Below the pieces are notes generated by a model. That model did no database searches. It had not been told where the DNA came from and worked only from the letters and a program-made list of their open reading frames with translations. The position numbers and the translations under genes are program-made. A stretch of 64,000 nt of DNA from Gari tellinella (taxonomy: Eukaryota; Mollusca; Bivalvia; Cardiida; Psammobiidae): NCBI GenBank assembly GCA_922989275.2, contig OV277857.1:47593083-47657082 (forward strand), given 5' to 3'. Position 1 is the stretch's first letter, and each line of letters begins with the position of its first letter. Shown here one piece after another: positions 62,398 to 64,000 of the stretch.

Positions 62398-62494
62398 TTT
62401 CATGGAGTTATATAAACAGTGAAAAACAGGAAGATTAAGTGCTCTGATTTTGTTAGGTTTAACTATTTATACATATCCCATATGAATGGCACTA
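62398..62494 (+). other. EPRS1: EPRS1 3' UTR (start)
   Basis: 97 bp between the stop codon and a MITE. No AATAAA; a TATAAA variant lies 12 bp after the stop at 62410-62415. The true cleavage site cannot be fixed from sequence. Confidence 0.5.
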
Positions 62495-63029
62495 CAGTGG
62501 TAAATACGCTATTCCTACCCATTTACGCGTTAATCTATGCGTAAGAAACGCATAGTGAACGGTTAACGAACGGTTAACGAACGCTTAAGGCCTAACGATC
62601 TTAACCCGTTTAAACTCGTTAATAAACGATTATACCAGAGATGCTGCGATTGGTGCTTCAGGTATCCGTTTCACGCGGAGATTTCAGATCTTATCGACAG
62701 GCACTGACCACCGCCTGTAACCAATCTATTTATGTAACCCGCCTATACATATGCCACTCAGATATCGGGAGATTAACAGTGTATTGCCAATTAAAGATAG
62801 CAATGTTATCGGCGATTCCACCTAGTGTTCTGTAATACACATGTCATAAAGTGGATGTGTAAACCGCTGAAGCTAAGGGGTCCGTCGGCTAAGTGATGAC
62901 CCTTTCATCCGGGCTCTTTTAAACGCGTAAAGAAACGGCTAGGAAAGCCGTTTAACGAAACGGATAATAAACGCATAGTGAACGGTTAACGAACGCGTAG
63001 AGTGGGTAGGAATAGCGTATTTACCACTG
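62495..63029. mobile_element. MITE with 25-bp TIR and TA duplication, just after EPRS1
   Basis: CAGTGGTAAATACGCTATTC at the left, GAATAGCGTATTTACCACTG at the right; TA on both sides (62493-62494, 63030-63031). The interior is full of GGTTAACGAACG-type sub-repeats and GCATAGTGAACGGTTAACGA is duplicated near each end. It contains AATAAA at 62621-62626 and 62966-62971. Confidence 0.92.
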
Positions 63030-63142
63030 TATTATTGTTGTCAAGGATTTTATATATAATTGAAGAGAAATTCAAACTTATTTAAAATGACTAGTTATGA
63101 AGGTGCAGAGATTTTAACCATTCTCCTATTAGTATGTATTGA

Positions 63143-63213
63143 TGCTTTGAAAACTATGAAGACCCAGATAAGACAGCTCCTAAAGGAGCTGGTATGATCA
63201 TGGTCTGCACTGA
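63143..63213. repeat. Decayed TTAA-3-type hairpin core
   Basis: AAAACTATGAAGACCCAGAT / ATCATGGTCTGCACTGATTT with AGCTCC TAAA GGAGCT tip. Confidence 0.65.
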
Positions 63214-63262
63214 TTTCTTATTGGATCTGTCTTACATGTGTCTGCACTCTTTGCTTATAGCA

Positions 63263-63515
63263 TTAACCCTTTACTCCATAGTCTATTTTCAGTTTTGAAG
63301 ACAGGTGACTACTTAAAGCAGGTTGAAAGTAAAGCAGAATGTGCCTGAAGGCACATTCAGCATTACTTTCAGCCTGTTTTAAGCTACCATCTGCTAGGAT
63401 ATCATGAAATATTTGTTATGTTTCATAGTCATGGTTGTATAAAATACAACTATTTTCTTCAGTGGAGTAATAAGTTAAAGGCCTAAAAAGGCGTATTTAT
63501 GGAGTAATGGGTTAA
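63263..63515 (+). mobile_element. TTAA-1 MITE copy
   Basis: TTAA + CCCTTTACTCCATAGTC to TTATGGAGTAATGGG + TTAA, hairpin tip GTGCCTGAAGGCAC. Confidence 0.9.
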
Positions 63516-63580
63516 TAGGTCAAATGATAAATGTTCAAAGTTGGCGGAGTTTTATAGGTGGACACTGAGCGGGAGAAGGG

Positions 63581-63832
63581 TTAACCCGTTACCCCATAGC
63601 CTGATTCTAGTTTTGAAAATTGGTGCCCACTTAAAGCAGGTTGAAAGTAAAGCAGAATGCGCCTTAATGCGCTTTCTGCTTTACTTTCAGCCTGCTTTAA
63701 GCTACTATTTGCTAGCATATAGAAAATAGTTCTTATCATACATATTCATGACTATATAAATGGGAACTATTTTCCTCAGTGGAGAAATAAATTAAAGGCG
63801 TAAAAAGGCATATGTATGGGGTAGTTGGTTAA
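63581..63832 (+). mobile_element. TTAA-1 MITE copy
   Basis: TTAA + CCCGTTACCCCATAGCC to GTATGGGGTAGTTGG + TTAA; hairpin tip GCGCCTTAATGCGC. Confidence 0.9.
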
Positions 63833-63955
63833 TGCTTTGAACCCTAGTCATGCATTATGAATCCTTTTCATACAGTGTACCTGTGACGAGTACACTTGTC
63901 TTATTCAAACAGAAGGAGCTGTCTGGTCTGGATCTTCACTGTTTCCAAAAAGCAT
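63829..63955 (-). mobile_element. TTAA-3 MITE, truncated copy sharing a TTAA with the previous element
   Basis: TTAATGCTTTGAACCCTAGTC, TACAGTGTACCTGTGACGAG, then one decayed hairpin arm. The rest is absent before the window end. Confidence 0.7.
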
Positions 63956-64000
63956 CCATATACACTAATAGCAGAAATACTTAATATTGATGCTGTAGTT

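Noticed and set aside
15808..63729. Many short frames with the same [20 protein letters not shown] peptide
   Set aside because: All are translations of the TTAA-1 hairpin, in copies on both strands, so not a gene family.

Overview
The window is eukaryotic nuclear DNA: one long intron-rich protein gene on the + strand, with introns packed with small DNA transposons. It reads as a marine invertebrate, most likely a bivalve mollusc (inference). The clues are GTCCGTCCG runs, GACCTTGACC-type minisatellites, a tRNA-derived SINE and a very high load of miniature inverted-repeat elements (MITEs).

The gene is the bifunctional glutamyl-prolyl-tRNA synthetase (EPRS1). I assign 31 coding exons between 954 and 62397, all with consistent reading phase. 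The 5' end (start codon, first part of the GST-like N-terminal domain) lies before the window. The visible part encodes about 1592 residues in the order GST-like tail, class I GluRS (exons 2-15; HIGH in exon 3, VLSKRKL in exon 7), six WHEP helix-turn-helix repeats (exons 16-22), Lys-rich linker, class II ProRS (exons 23-31) and a C-terminal Cys-rich zinc site ending in LFGRSY. Three consecutive WHEP exons (17, 18, 19) are 213-nt near-copies, and a truncated fourth copy lies in intron 17.

Region by region: 1-3.7 kb holds exons 1-2, a hAT-like element with a perfect 8-bp target duplication and TTAA-type MITEs. 3.7-11.9 kb is an apparent 8.1-kb nested insertion in intron 2. 12-15.4 kb holds duplications and a 290-bp higher-order minisatellite. 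15.6-23 kb holds exons 3-8 and a tandem array that repeats the exon 5 splice acceptor. 23.3-23.95 kb is a decayed Tc1/mariner transposase, followed by a 2.5-kb TIR element. 28.3-30.5 kb is a TA-flanked element inside a MITE. 30.7-41 kb holds exons 10-20, including the WHEP block. 41-50 kb is one long intron with a second perfect hAT-like insertion, minisatellites and a SINE. 50-62.4 kb holds exons 21-31. 62.5-63.0 kb is a MITE just after the stop codon.

The commonest repeat is a roughly 250-bp TTAA-flanked MITE (called TTAA-1 here; about 40 copies or fragments) built round a strong hairpin. Related hairpin cores also sit inside MITEs with quite different termini, and the elements often insert into each other at TTAA. 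I found no other protein gene, rRNA, true tRNA gene or CRISPR array. The short ORFs outside exons are translations of repeats.
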